This document shows, piece after piece, positions 32,538 through 42,904 of a DNA stretch of 64,000 nucleotides. The DNA is taken from contig CANJKZ010000065.1 of assembly GCA_947471745.1 (NCBI GenBank), positions 744,001-808,000 on the forward strand, in the 5' to 3' direction. The position numbers were made by a program, and so were the translations under genes. Below the pieces are notes generated by a model. The model saw nothing but the letters and a program-made list of their open reading frames with translations. It was not told where the DNA came from and ran no database searches. Numbering within the stretch: the first letter of the stretch is position 1; every line of letters starts with the position of its first letter. The stretch is from Closterium sp. Naga37s-1 (lineage: Eukaryota > Streptophyta > Zygnematophyceae > Desmidiales > Closteriaceae).

Positions 32538-33450
32538 CAGCGATGTCACTTGCGTCGGTGACGAGCTCGAACTGACGGTGAGGATCTGCGATGCGAAGCA
32601 CGGGCGATGAGCACAAAATATTTTGAAGGGCCGAGAAGGCAGCTTGCTCTTTCTCCCCCCACGTGTACTCAACCCCCTTCCTCAGCAGGTCGATCAACGG
32701 GGCAGTCAACTGCGCCATGTCGGGGACGAACCGTCGCACGTAGTTGACGAACCCCAGAAAACTCTGCAACTCAATCAAGTTTGTCAGCGCGTGCCATGCT
32801 TGAATCGTCGCGATCTTTTTCGGGTCTACTTCCACTCCGTCAGCTGAAATAACGTGCCCGAAAAACTCCAGTCTGTCCTGTAAAAACTCACACTTGGAGG
32901 CTTTCGTCAGTAGGCGGTTCTCACGCAGTATTTTGAAAACAGCTTCGATGTCCTATAGGTGTTGTGCTCGGTCCGTGCTGTGGATGAGTATGTCGTCTAA
33001 GTACACGATGACGCATTTATCTAAGAGCGGGCAGAAGGCTTCGTTCATGGTCATTTGAAATGTGGCGGGAGCGTTGGTCAGTCCAAAGGGCATTACCGTG
33101 TATTCGAATGATCCGTAGCATGTTCGAAAGGCGGTTTTTGGGCAGTCGGTCGGGTTGACACGGATTTGGTGGTAGCCTCCTCGAAGGTCGATTTTCGAGA
33201 AAACCCGGGCTGTGCGCAGTTGGTCGATCAGTTCGTCGGCTCGCGGGATGGGGTAACGGGACTTGATGGCAACTCCGTTCAGTGCGCGGTAATCAATGCA
33301 CATGCGAAAACCCCCGTCCTTTTTCGGTGTGAACAGTATCGGTGCTGCGAAGGGTGACGAACTCGGGCGAATGAACTTTTTCTCAAGCAGGTAATCCAGT
33401 TGCTTCCTTAGTTCATCTAGTTCGGGTTGGGTCAGTCGGAACTGTCGATG
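32491..33450 (-). pseudogene. gypsy-2 reverse transcriptase (duplicated copy 2)
   Basis: Same frame and the same stop codons as copy 1 (CTA at 32953-32955 and 33460-33462; TCA at 33514-33516), so the stops predate the duplication. YLDDILIH lies near 32995. Confidence 0.85.
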
Positions 33451-33513
33451 TACTGTCGGCTATGCCCCTGGTTCTAGTTCTATCATGTGGTCGTGCGGTC
33501 GCTGAGGTGGCAG

Positions 33514-34161
33514 TCATGTCGGCAGGTCGTCCGGAAAAAACCCACTGTACTGCTTCAGTAGTGCCGCCAGGTCATCCGGTACGTCAGCTAGCAGTTTCCC
33601 TAAATCGCTTCCCTTGTCTGCTGCCTTGGCTTCCCAAATGTCAACCGCGTACACGTCAGCTCCTGCGGCTACAGAGTGTTTCATGGTGATTGCGTTGACA
33701 CGCACCGACGAAGACTCAAGCAAGCCCCAGCGAGGTAAAGCGATGTTGTTACCGTTCACTCGCACTGTGCAGTCACCTGTCGTCCAGTCGATTCGCGGGT
33801 TGTGTCGTCGCAGCCAATCACGGCCGAGCAAAATGTCAGTTTCATCGAGGGTCATTGCAAGCATTTCCTGGCTAAACGTGAAGTTACCCCCGCATCGAAT
33901 CCGAACTCGGTCCACGCGTTCCCGTATCGCCAATGACGTGCCGTCGACCAGTCTTGCGTCAATCTCAGGTAAACACCTGTCCAGTGGCAGTTTCAGTTTC
34001 CGTGCTGTGACAGTGTTGATGAGGTTGTGGCTGGCCCCCCCGTCTACGAAGATTTTAACTAAGTCTGTCCCGATTTTCCCACTAAGCAGTATGGGGCTAT
34101 CTACCGTGGTACCCTCCTCATTCGGCCGGGTATGGTCGATTGCGTGAACCGGCACAATCAC
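33514..34161 (-). pseudogene. gypsy-2 aspartic protease region
   Basis: Encodes a retropepsin-like domain with flap-type spacing. The active-site motif reads VDGGASHNLI, where DSGAS or DTGAS is usual; the catalytic Asp is kept but Gly replaces Ser or Thr. The ILLGRDWLRRHNPRIDW block, typical of gypsy proteases, follows. The frame ends at a TGA at 33514-33516 before the RT linker. Confidence 0.8.
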
Positions 34162-34220
34162 TCGGTGAGGGTCGGTTGGGTCGGGCGAACGGCGTGACCT
34201 GTCAGTAGATGGCCTGTCTG

Positions 34221-35234
34221 CTACTGACTCCCAGCGATTCCCTGCTGCTTGGTCTGTTTTTGCTGCTGAACTTCCCCCTTTCCCTTAGTGTTTTCCGGGC
34301 TTTCGCTTTTGCGGTGTCCCGGCTGATTGCACGCGAAGCATCGCCCTTTAAATAGTGCTGCACCGGCATTCGCGGCGACGGCTCGTATCGTGGCTCCTTC
34401 GTTCGTCCGACGAGACCGATGTCCCCGGTTGCTGCTACTTCGGTAGGACCCCGGTCTCGGTCGGCGGAAAAAGTTGAGCTTCTCCGCCATAGCGAGAATC
34501 TCCCGAAAATCGGTGACGCCGCGGAGCTGGATTTCCTAAGCGATTTCGTGCTTCAGGCCGCCGATGTAGCGGTCGATGCGCTCGCTCTCGTGCATGTAGC
34601 CCACCTGCTCACACAGCGCCAGAAACCTGCTGGTGTAATCCTGGACGGAACCGAGTTGGCGCCAAGTACGGAGCTTCTGACGCGCCGCGATCGAAGCCGC
34701 AATTGGCTCAACTCGGGCACGTAGACCTGCGCACCACGCGTCCCACGTGCGATATTGGGGCACCTCCGCGAAATACAACAGCGCCCAGGGTCCGGTTTGT
34801 CCTTCCCGTGTTAGTAGAGTCGCGTAGTCCGTCGGCTTCGTGACGATGACACGCCACCAATCCATGGCGGGTCCTCGCAACAGTGACACGGCGTAACGGA
34901 TCTTCGCCGTATCCTCTGAGACGTAGTTCGCATCGAAAAACACGTTCATGGTTAATAACCACGCTTGAACGGTAGGACCACCCTGTTGACTTGGGTCAAA
35001 GCATGGCGGACGCTGCGGCTTCAGCAACATCGGCGACTGCAGTGTTGACACGCCGGTCGGCACCGAAATCGTGACGCGGGGTTGGCTTCTGGCCGCATTC
35101 GTCGCTTCGAGGTGTGTCGCGCCGTGGCCGTCGTCTCCGTCGTTGCGGACGACGCCATCACTGGCCGCGCTCGCAGGTTGCCCCACACTTCCCTGTTGTG
35201 ATGCTTGTTGTGCGGGTTGTCCCGGTGTGCCTTG
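34221..35234 (-). pseudogene. gypsy-2 gag, main part
   Basis: A Gln/Ala/Pro-rich N-terminal segment leads into a retrotransposon gag domain (PPCFDPSQQGG, VQAWLLTMNVFFDANYV, and RTWRQLGSVQDYTSRFLALCEQVGYMHESE). A TAG (CTA at 34536-34538) interrupts it. The same frame continues to a CCHC-type knuckle at about 34330-34375, in which CFACNQPGHRKSES has Ser in place of the last Cys. The 5' end is joined to copia-3; the missing start lies at 42649-42812. Confidence 0.82.
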
Positions 35235-35369
35235 TGAGAAGAGTAGAACGAGGATGCATGAACTATGAATGAAGTGAGTACATATGGGAAACCCTAATTG
35301 GGTTGTACCCCCTATGGGATACCCCACTATAGCCTACACAACAGTATAAGCTATATATATGTTCTGACA
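35235..35369 (-). repeat. 3' LTR of copia-3 (135 bp)
   Basis: On the minus strand it begins TGTCAGAACATATATATAG and ends CTACTCTTCTCA. It appears identical to 42514-42648. Confidence 0.95.
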
Positions 35370-35574
35370 CACCCCCATAGGCAAAGTGGGGGAGAACAAG
35401 GGGTCACAAGACCAGTCAAGCAAAGCAGAGCAAGCTCAGGGTGGATCACAAAGTCACCACACAGTCCGAGCACAACGACAGGGCAACAGGGCCAGTTCAC
35501 ATGCAGGAGTACACATATATATATAGAGCTAGACAAGCAAGAGCAGGTATATATATGTGACAGTACAAGCAAGG

Positions 35575-38500
35575 TCAAGAAGAGAGCAAGTGAGGCAAGA
35601 CAGGTACAAGACCCAGCTGGGTGCAGAAGCGCTGATGGTCACAAGGCGCAAGTGCCTTGGTGAACACATCAGCAGTGTTGGCCTCAGAGGCCACGTACGC
35701 AAGTCGCAACTGACCACGCTGCTGCAGCTCACGAGCAAGAAAGTAACGGAGAGCAATGTGCTTCGTTCTGTGCTCCAAGCGCTGCTCTCGACACAAGGCC
35801 AGCATGGCCTTGTTGTCTACGTACAACACTGGAGGAGAACGAGGCGGCTCTCCAAGGTCAGTCAGCAGGTAGGTGAGCCAGCGAAGCTCCTGTGCAGCCA
35901 TGGCCCCGGCGTAGATCTCAGCCTCACAACTGGAGCTGAGAACAGAGGACGAGCGAGTAGCCCGCCACGAGACAGAGCCGGAACCGAGACTGAAGGTGTA
36001 ACCCTGCGACGACCGCTGTGTAGCCTGGTCGTCTGCCCAAGAAGCGTCCGCGTGCCCAGTGAGGACCACTGGACTCCGCCCTCCAAGCACTAGCCCCATG
36101 CCCGACGTACTGCACAAGTAGCGCAACACCCTCTTCGCTGCAGCCATGTGCTCTGGTCGGTGTCTCCCAGGAGCAACATAGCGTGAAAGAATGCTAAGAG
36201 GGTATGCAAGGTCAGGTCGTGTGCAGGTCATCAGGTACATGAGGCAGCCAACAAGCTCTGGGTACGGGCCACTCGACTCTACGGACTCATCCGAAGGCAG
36301 AGCTGAGAGCGAGTGGCGAGTAGACAGAGGAGTGGCCTGAGGCGAGGAGTACGTGAAGCCGAAGCGCTGAAGGACCTGCTGCACCATGTGTGACTGAGTC
36401 AAGGTAATGGTGCGGCGTGCTCTGTCCCGAGTGATCTGCAAGCCAAGGTAGCTGCGCAGTTCACCGAGGTCTGTGCACGTGTGTCTCTTCTGCAGCTCGG
36501 ACTTCACGTAGGCTAGTCCAGCAGTGTCAGCTGTGGCAAAGACCAAGTCGTCGACGTACACGAGGACGTAGAACGGCGGCAAAGAAGTGTCGGTGCGCAG
36601 AAACAACGACGGGTCAGCAGTAGAGGGAGCAAACCCAAGAGCCGCAAGCGTAGTCCTCAGTGTGTCGTGCCACTCACGCGGTGCCTGGCGGAGACCGTAG
36701 ACTGGCCGTCGGAGGCTCCACTGGGTGCCAGGAGGAAAAGTCCCAGTGAAGCCAGGTGGACGGCGCAGCCAGATCTCCTCGTGCAGGCTACCCTGCAAGA
36801 AAGCAGTACTGAAGTCAAGAGAGTGGAGCTCGTAGTCGCGCTGAGCGGCTATGTGCAGCAGCACCCGAAGAGTGGTCATCTTCGGGGTGGGAGAGAAGGT
36901 CTGAAAGTAGTCAACTCCCTGCCGCTGACTGAAGCCACGAGCGACGTACCGCGCCTTGAAGACAGGTGGAGAGCCCGGCGGCCGCTTCACCCTGAAGATC
37001 CACATGCCACTGACGATGTTCGCCCCAGGAGGGGGAACCGCGTCAACGTAGGTGCCTGTGGACTTCCAGGACGCCATCTCTGCATCCATAGCTGCCTGCC
37101 ACTGAGAGGAGTAGGGACCCTCTACGGCCTCCGCGTAAGAGCGCGGAGTCGGGATGTCTAGTGCATCCGGGTCTCCCTCAGGGGCAAGTAGTACGGACGC
37201 GAGATGAGGTGAAGCAGCAGCCAGACACCTGAACTCCTCCTGCCTGTCCTCAAGGACGTCCGTGCCAAGAGCACACTCACCCCCGACGGACGGAGGACAG
37301 ACAGACGCAGACTCAGCAACAAGACCGGCAGCGTAGTCTAGACGACAGCGAGCAGCAAAGTCGACGAGCTCAGCAACAAGCGCAGACGCAGCAGTGGACT
37401 CAAAAGAGGGGTCAGTGACGACAGTAGCAAGGAGACGTGTGACAGCAGGACTGGCAGCACGAAGAGAGTCCGACTCCGGGTCAGGAAGAGCAGGAAGAGA
37501 GGACTCAGGAGGAGAAGGCAAAGGGGCACGCAGAGGAGCAGTGGACGGACGCAGAGACATCCGGTGCGTGCCAGGGACAGGAGGAGGACGCTGACGCGAA
37601 CCACGACCACTAGTGCGAGCAGCACGGACAGGCGACGCAGGGCGAGACGCAGGCTCACGACGCTCAGCAAGACCTCCAGTAGGACCAGTGTAGGGAGAAG
37701 GAGCGGGCAGTGGGGAGGCCGGCTGTAACTGTAACTGTGACAGAACAGGCTGTGGACACTCTAAGGGAGGAGGAGGACCAGTAGAAGGCGGGAGACCAAG
37801 AACCTGCTGAAGGAGCGGAACGAAGTACGGTCTAGGCCGCGCGACGACTCCAGACACAGCAGGGACAGCACCAGTACCCCCAGCGGCAGCACCAGCGCCA
37901 GTAGCACCTCCAGCTCCAGGACCTCCAGCAGCACCAGTAGCACCCCCAGCAGGACCGCCTCCAGGACCGACAGCAGTAGCCTCAGCACCAACGCCCTCAG
38001 CAGCTCCAGCTCCAGCACCTCCGGGACCCGCGGCACCAGCACCCTCAGTAGCCGAAGAACCTCCAGCTCCAGCAGCACGCCTCCAGCGCCGGGCAAACCA
38101 CTCGCGCAGCTCCTGTGGAGAGAGGGGCTCCCGCCGAGGCGAAGCACCCGGAGAACCGCCAGGTCCCGCACCGCCAGACGCCACAAGGGGAGGTCCAGTG
38201 GCTGCAGGCTCCGCAGCTCCAGGCTCAGCACCTCCAGACGCAGCACCCCCTGGCTCAGCACCCCCAGTAGCAGCACCCCACGGCTCAGCACCCCCAGACT
38301 CCGCACCCCCAGGCTCAGCACCCCCAGTCGCAGCACCCCCAGGCTCAGCACTCCCAGACTCCGCACCCCCAGGCTCAGCACCCCCAGTCGCAGTACCCCC
38401 AGGCTCAGCACCCCCAGACTCAGCACCCCCAGGCTCAGCACCCGCAGCAGGACCAGAGTCACCAGCAACCTCGACCGGCTCGACTGCGTCTACCTGGGAC

Positions 38501-41490
38501 ACACCTGAAGGGGCAGGACCCTGAGGGGGAAGGGGGTCTACCGGGGGGGGACCTGGCACAAGGAAGTGCGGTGGCGGGGGGAGGGAAGGAGTGCGGTAGG
38601 GGAAGAGGCGGTAGAAGGGGACTGACTCGTCGAACGTGACGTCCTGGGAGGACAGAACACGACGAGAGGAGGGGTGGTAGAACTGCCACCCTGGAGCGTC
38701 AGGGGGGAAGCCGAGGAAGACACAGGGAGCAGCACGAGGGGACAGCTTGTCCGCAGACAAGTCGCGGACAAACGCCCGAGATCCCCAGACACGGAACGCA
38801 GACGCATCGCCGACCTTCCCCGTCCACAGCAGAGCTGGGGAGGTCTCCGGCCGGGAGACCCTGGGGTGAAGGTTGATCTGATGCGCCGCGTACCGAACCG
38901 CAAACGGCCACAGAAAATGGGGGGCAGCCGCATGCATCATGGACGTACGAGCGACGTCCATGACCATGCCAATGCGGCGCTCAGCAATCCCATTTTGCTG
39001 TGGAGAGTCCGGAAGCGTAAAGGTCTGGCGGATGCCTCGTGCACGACAGTAGGCTCGCAGAAGGCCAGAGGAGAACTCTCCACCTCGGTCAGAGTGCAGA
39101 CGCAGAACAGGAAAGTCCGAGCCGAAGCTCCCCCTGAGCTGGAGACGAGCTGCGCGGATCCAGTCGATCAACACCGCAGTGACATCACCCTTGCTGCGCA
39201 AGGGGAAGACTGTGGTGTAACGCGAGTAATCGTCAACCACCAGCAGGAAGTAGCGCTCGTGACCCTGCCCACGGACGCGGGCGGGGCCCCACACGTCCAT
39301 GTGAAGCGTCTGCAGAGGAGCCTCTGTCGGGGGAAACTGAGAGGAGTGAGGGGCAGCCCGAAGCCGCCCCTCGACACAGGGGACACAAGAAGGTCCGGGT
39401 CCCGAAGGGAGGGGAGGGAGAGACCGGGGAAGACCAGAGACAAGGACACGGGAAGCCATGCCCCGAAGACGAAGCAAGGAGGGGTGGCCAAGGCGGTGGT
39501 GCCACAGGAGAGTCTCGTGAGACAGGCGGCGACACGAGCAGGGGGCAGACTCAGGACCAGACCTGGACGCAGCAGCAAACACCTGACCCGACGCAGCTAC
39601 CTGGCCAGACGCAGGGACAGGAGGAGACGCAGTGGTCAGTGTGTAGAGACTCGACCCTGGCCGACGCGAGAACGTGGCCAGGTGTCGGCCTGTGCGGGCA
39701 TCCGAGCAGTGGGTCACCCGCTGACTCGCAGGAGTAAACTGGTGAACCCCCGCATCCTGCAAGTCAGCACCACTCACCAAGTTCGTCGAGAACGAGGGGA
39801 GGTACAGACCAGACAAGGTGCCCGAGGGGGCAGCCGGACACGGGAGGACAGTGGAGAAGTGAGAGAGGACAGGACCCCCAGAGGGGTCAGCCAGGGAGAC
39901 TGCAACCGGCCGGCCAAGCGGCGTGAGTGTGGTGCGGTCTCGAAAGAAGGAGCGAGAAGCCCCTGAGTCAAGTGTGAAGGTGAGGGAGGCCGAAGCCGAC
40001 GCAGTACCTGAGAGCGCAGCCTCACCAGTACCTGAGAGTGCAGACGCACTGGCACCTAGAGCAGCAGCCGCAGAAGTACCTGGCGCAGCAGTACTAATGC
40101 CCGGGTCGGGCGGGAAACACTGGTAACAGTCACCCTCCTCACTAATAGTCACAGCATACATGGCAGCAAGGATAGCATCAAAGTCAAGATCAAAGACAGC
40201 TACGCCAGCCCTAGACAGCTCTCCCCAACGGGGAATCTCACTGGCCTCGGGGAACTGCTGACGCCAAGCGTCCGTCAGGCGGGCAAAGCAGCGCTGAGTG
40301 GGGTGCGCACCCCCACACTGCTCACCCGCTCGGTCACCGGAACGAAGGACGTAGGTGCATGGACCAAAACCCCCACCCCGCTGACGCTGCGTGTACCACT
40401 CACGGAGCTGGTGGGGCGGGGGGATGTCCCGCGAACGCTGCTGCTGCTGCTGACGCTGGCCACCACCAGGGCCGCTACGCTGCGGGGCACCACCCCGACC
40501 AGCTCCACCCCCTCCGCCACCGCTGCCTCCACCTCCACCACCACCGCTGCCTCCGCTCCCACCGCTGCCGCCACCGACGCCTCCTCCTCCGCTGCTGCCA
40601 CCTCCACCACCGCCCCCGCCACCACTCCCACCGCCACCCCCACTCCCTCCTCCGCCTCCACCGCCTCCTCCACCGCCCCCGCCAGCTCCACCCGCGCCCT
40701 TGCCCCCCTTGCCCCTGCCAGGGCGGCGTCTCCCGCTAGGGGCAGACGCCGCGCAGACCGACTCAAGACCAAGCAGGTCGGCAGCAGCAGCAGAGGCAAC
40801 AGAGGGCAGCAGGGGGGAAGGAGAACACCCCTCAAAGATGGGGGTGCGAGGGTCACCACGAGAGGCTCCTACAGCGACGATGCTCTTCTCCGCCGCCAGG
40901 AGGGACTTCTCGAGGAGGTCGACAGTGAGAGTGGTGGGACAGACCGAGAGGTAGTGGTCCCTGACTACGCGAAGGGAGTCAGGGAGGCGTGTGACGATGT
41001 AATAGAGAGTGATGTACATGGGGGGGGGGTTCTTGGCGCAGAACTCAGCAGGAAGGGCGGCGCGGTAGCGAGTGTCACTAGTGCGGAGGTGCGTAATGAG
41101 GTCAGCGACGGTGAGAAAGGCAGCAAGGTCAGGAAAGAGGTACGGTAGCATGAGGCGGCTCAGGGCAGCAGTGGCAGGGGAAGAGTAGCGCGCAACTACA
41201 GCGTCGTACAAGGTCTGAGCACTCTTGTACTGACTAAAGTGCGCGCGCTCAGTGGTAGGCAGGTGGCGACGCACAGCAAGACGTGCAGCAGCATCGCGGG
41301 TGGCCCACTGAGAGCGAACAGTGGGGTCAGCATCAGTAGCAGGGGCAGGAGAGGCGCCAGAGGTGAGGTCAAAGAGGGAAAGACCGTCCGCCCTATCGCA
41401 CTGTAAGAACAGCTGCAGGTCGTCGATCCAGACCTCAAAGTCAATGGCTCGACCCTCAGCGTCAAAAGCGAGGACGCTAGGGGTAGCCAT
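35575..41490 (-). CDS. copia-3 Gag-Pol polyprotein
   Basis: One open frame of 1971 residues from the ATG at 41488-41490 (MATPSVLAF). Order, with rough residues: copia-type gag 1-215; a long Gly-rich stretch 260-345; an aspartic protease with LDSGAS near 507; the GAG-pre-integrase HHRLGHPS near 661; the integrase core with MDVWGP near 730, HSDRGGEF near 798 and QQNGIAERR near 830. A Gly-Ala-Glu-Pro linker of 15-bp repeats follows, then the RT (start near 1465, YVDD near 1643) and RNase H ending near 1960. It makes the capsid and the enzymes needed to copy and integrate the element. No CCHC knuckle was seen. The frame is intact, so this could be an active source copy. Confidence 0.95.
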   Translation of the reverse strand: MATPSVLAFDAEGRAIDFEVWIDDLQLFLQCDRADGLSLFDLTSGASPAPATDADPTVRSQWATRDAAARLAVRRHLPTTERAHFSQYKSAQTLYDAVVARYSSPATAALSRLMLPYLFPDLAAFLTVADLITHLRTSDTRYRAALPAEFCAKNPPPMYITLYYIVTRLPDSLRVVRDHYLSVCPTTLTVDLLEKSLLAAEKSIVAVGASRGDPRTPIFEGCSPSPLLPSVASAAAADLLGLESVCAASAPSGRRRPGRGKGGKGAGGAGGGGGGGGGGGGGSGGGGGSGGGGGGGGGSSGGGGVGGGSGGSGGSGGGGGGGSGGGGGGAGRGGAPQRSGPGGGQRQQQQQRSRDIPPPHQLREWYTQRQRGGGFGPCTYVLRSGDRAGEQCGGAHPTQRCFARLTDAWRQQFPEASEIPRWGELSRAGVAVFDLDFDAILAAMYAVTISEEGDCYQCFPPDPGISTAAPGTSAAAALGASASALSGTGEAALSGTASASASLTFTLDSGASRSFFRDRTTLTPLGRPVAVSLADPSGGPVLSHFSTVLPCPAAPSGTLSGLYLPSFSTNLVSGADLQDAGVHQFTPASQRVTHCSDARTGRHLATFSRRPGSSLYTLTTASPPVPASGQVAASGQVFAAASRSGPESAPCSCRRLSHETLLWHHRLGHPSLLRLRGMASRVLVSGLPRSLPPLPSGPGPSCVPCVEGRLRAAPHSSQFPPTEAPLQTLHMDVWGPARVRGQGHERYFLLVVDDYSRYTTVFPLRSKGDVTAVLIDWIRAARLQLRGSFGSDFPVLRLHSDRGGEFSSGLLRAYCRARGIRQTFTLPDSPQQNGIAERRIGMVMDVARTSMMHAAAPHFLWPFAVRYAAHQINLHPRVSRPETSPALLWTGKVGDASAFRVWGSRAFVRDLSADKLSPRAAPCVFLGFPPDAPGWQFYHPSSRRVLSSQDVTFDESVPFYRLFPYRTPSLPPPPHFLVPGPPPVDPLPPQGPAPSGVSQVDAVEPVEVAGDSGPAAGAEPGGAESGGAEPGGTATGGAEPGGAESGSAEPGGAATGGAEPGGAESGGAEPWGAATGGAEPGGAASGGAEPGAAEPAATGPPLVASGGAGPGGSPGASPRREPLSPQELREWFARRWRRAAGAGGSSATEGAGAAGPGGAGAGAAEGVGAEATAVGPGGGPAGGATGAAGGPGAGGATGAGAAAGGTGAVPAVSGVVARPRPYFVPLLQQVLGLPPSTGPPPPLECPQPVLSQLQLQPASPLPAPSPYTGPTGGLAERREPASRPASPVRAARTSGRGSRQRPPPVPGTHRMSLRPSTAPLRAPLPSPPESSLPALPDPESDSLRAASPAVTRLLATVVTDPSFESTAASALVAELVDFAARCRLDYAAGLVAESASVCPPSVGGECALGTDVLEDRQEEFRCLAAASPHLASVLLAPEGDPDALDIPTPRSYAEAVEGPYSSQWQAAMDAEMASWKSTGTYVDAVPPPGANIVSGMWIFRVKRPPGSPPVFKARYVARGFSQRQGVDYFQTFSPTPKMTTLRVLLHIAAQRDYELHSLDFSTAFLQGSLHEEIWLRRPPGFTGTFPPGTQWSLRRPVYGLRQAPREWHDTLRTTLAALGFAPSTADPSLFLRTDTSLPPFYVLVYVDDLVFATADTAGLAYVKSELQKRHTCTDLGELRSYLGLQITRDRARRTITLTQSHMVQQVLQRFGFTYSSPQATPLSTRHSLSALPSDESVESSGPYPELVGCLMYLMTCTRPDLAYPLSILSRYVAPGRHRPEHMAAAKRVLRYLCSTSGMGLVLGGRSPVVLTGHADASWADDQATQRSSQGYTFSLGSGSVSWRATRSSSVLSSSCEAEIYAGAMAAQELRWLTYLLTDLGEPPRSPPVLYVDNKAMLALCREQRLEHRTKHIALRYFLARELQQRGQLRLAYVASEANTADVFTKALAPCDHQRFCTQLGLVPVLPHLLSS

Positions 41491-41544
41491 GACGACGACA
41501 GACGAGCAGTGCAAGCAGTAGGGGAAGGGCACGCAGTGACAGTG

Positions 41545-42400
41545 GGGCTGTGCTCACCGGACAGGGCAGGTCGGGCGGCCCGGCAGTAGGGCGGCTCGGC
41601 TGCTCAGCGGCTCGGCGGCAGTGCAGCTCGGCGCCCGGGCGGCTCGGCGGCAGGGCGGCTCGGCTCCCGGGCGGTTCGGCGGCAGGGCGGCTCGGCTCCC
41701 GGGCGAATCGGCGGCAGGGCGGCTCGGCTCCCGGGCGGCTCGGCGGCAGGGCGGCTCGGCTCCCGGCGGTTCTGCTGCTAGGCGGCTCCCGCAGGTAGGG
41801 CGGCGGTTGGGCCGCAGGTAGGGCGGCGGTAGGCCGCAGTTAGGGCGGCGGGCGAGCCGCAGGTAGGGCGGTGAGTGGGCCGCAGGTAGGGCGGCGTGGG
41901 GCCGGGACGGGCGGCGCGCGGGCGTCGAGGGGACGGGACGGGCGGCGCGCGGGCGTCGAGGGGCCGGGACGGGCGGCGCGCGGGCGTCTAGGGGTCGGTC
42001 CGGGTGGCGCGCGGGCGTCTAGGGGCCGGGACGGGCGGCGCGTGGGCGTCGAGGGGCCGGGACGGGCGGCGCGCGGGCGTCTAGGGGCCGGGACGGGCGG
42101 CGCGCGGGCGTCTAGGGGCCGGGACGGGCGGCTCACGGGCGTCGAGGGGCCGGGACGGGCGGCGCACGGGCGTCGAGGGGCCGGGACTGGCGGCGCGCGG
42201 GCGTCTAGGGGCCGGGACGGGCGGCGCGCGGGCGTCTAGGGGCCGGGACGGGCGGCGCGCGGGCGTCTAGGGGCCGGGCCGGGCGGCGCACTGGCGTCTA
42301 GGGGCCGGGACGGGCGGCGCGCGGGCGTCTAAGGGGCCGGGACGGGCGGCGCGCGGGCGGCTAAGGGCCGTGACGGGCGGCTAAAGGGGCCACTAGGGGC
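41545..42400 (-). repeat. GC-rich tandem repeats in the copia-3 leader
   Basis: Between the 5' LTR and the polyprotein start lies about 1 kb of untranslated leader. 41620-41770 holds GGCGGCTCGGCTCCCGGGC-type repeats. About 41880-42390 holds some fifteen units of a roughly 31-bp repeat with GGGCCGGGACGGGCGGCGCG. Open frames here are artefacts of the repeats. Confidence 0.88.
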
Positions 42401-42513
42401 CAAGAGAGAGGGGAGCGCGACCCGGGTAGGGGCAGAGTGCGCTCCGGGCAGAAAAAAAAAAAAAAACGGTGGGCCCTAGGAACAGTTCCCACGAGGGAAC
42501 CTGCTCGATACCA

Positions 42514-42648
42514 TGAGAAGAGTAGAACGAGGATGCATGAACTATGAATGAAGTGAGTACATATGGGAAACCCTAATTGGGTTGTACCCCCTATGGGATA
42601 CCCCACTATAGCCTACACAACAGTATAAGCTATATATATGTTCTGACA
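42514..42648 (-). repeat. 5' LTR of copia-3 (135 bp)
   Basis: Partner of 35235-35369; the tRNA primer-binding-like site lies just inside it (about 42497-42513). Confidence 0.95.
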
Positions 42649-42812
42649 CCTTGTGCTTGCGATTGTGCTTGTTGTACTCGTGCGACGTTGTTTTGCAGGG
42701 ATGTACGTTCTGCCATCAACGCCGCAATTTCTTCGGAGCTTTCATGCAGCTGTTACGGCAGTTGGTTCAAGCGCTCCTACGTGAGGCTTGTGACGTCAAT
42801 ATGCTCGGCCAT
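42649..42812 (-). pseudogene. gypsy-2 gag start, separated by copia-3
   Basis: ATG at 42810-42812 opens MAEHIDVTSLT, then a TAG (CTA at 42777-42779), then a Gln-rich coiled-coil-like segment ending near QAQSQAQ at the copia-3 target site. Without copia-3 and one CCTTG copy it would join the gag at 35234. Confidence 0.8.
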
Positions 42813-42904
42813 TCCTAAGGGCGTCGGCTCAGCTTAGTCTAGGCGCAATCCTGGCTGCACGCGTTTACGAGAGAACTCGAGGACAGCGGCTCCTAGGTGC
42901 TAAG

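Larger units (their letters stand above)
31895..33664 (-). repeat. 1770-bp tandem duplication, copy 2
   Basis: Partner of 30125-31894. Only scattered substitutions separate the copies, so the event is recent relative to the decay of gypsy-2, whose stop codons are shared by both copies. Confidence 0.95.
35235..42648 (-). mobile_element. Ty1/copia retrotransposon copia-3, full length and apparently intact
   Basis: 7414 bp with 135-bp LTRs at both ends (35235-35369 and 42514-42648) that I read as identical. Perfect 5-bp target duplications CCTTG lie at 35230-35234 and 42649-42653. On the minus strand the 5' LTR is followed by TGGTATCGAGCAGGTT, which resembles an initiator tRNA-Met primer site with single-base gaps. 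The 3' LTR is preceded by a purine tract (CCTATGGGGGTG). The single polyprotein frame has no stop. Identical LTRs and an intact frame mark a very recent insertion into gypsy-2 gag. Confidence 0.96.

Noticed and set aside
40275..41148. Long Thr/Ser/Ala-rich frame opposite copia-3 gag
   Set aside because: Antisense shadow of the poly-Gly stretch of the copia-3 polyprotein.
41871..42239. Gly/Arg-rich protein in the copia-3 leader
   Set aside because: Encoded only by the 31-bp GC-rich leader repeat, on the strand opposite to the element.
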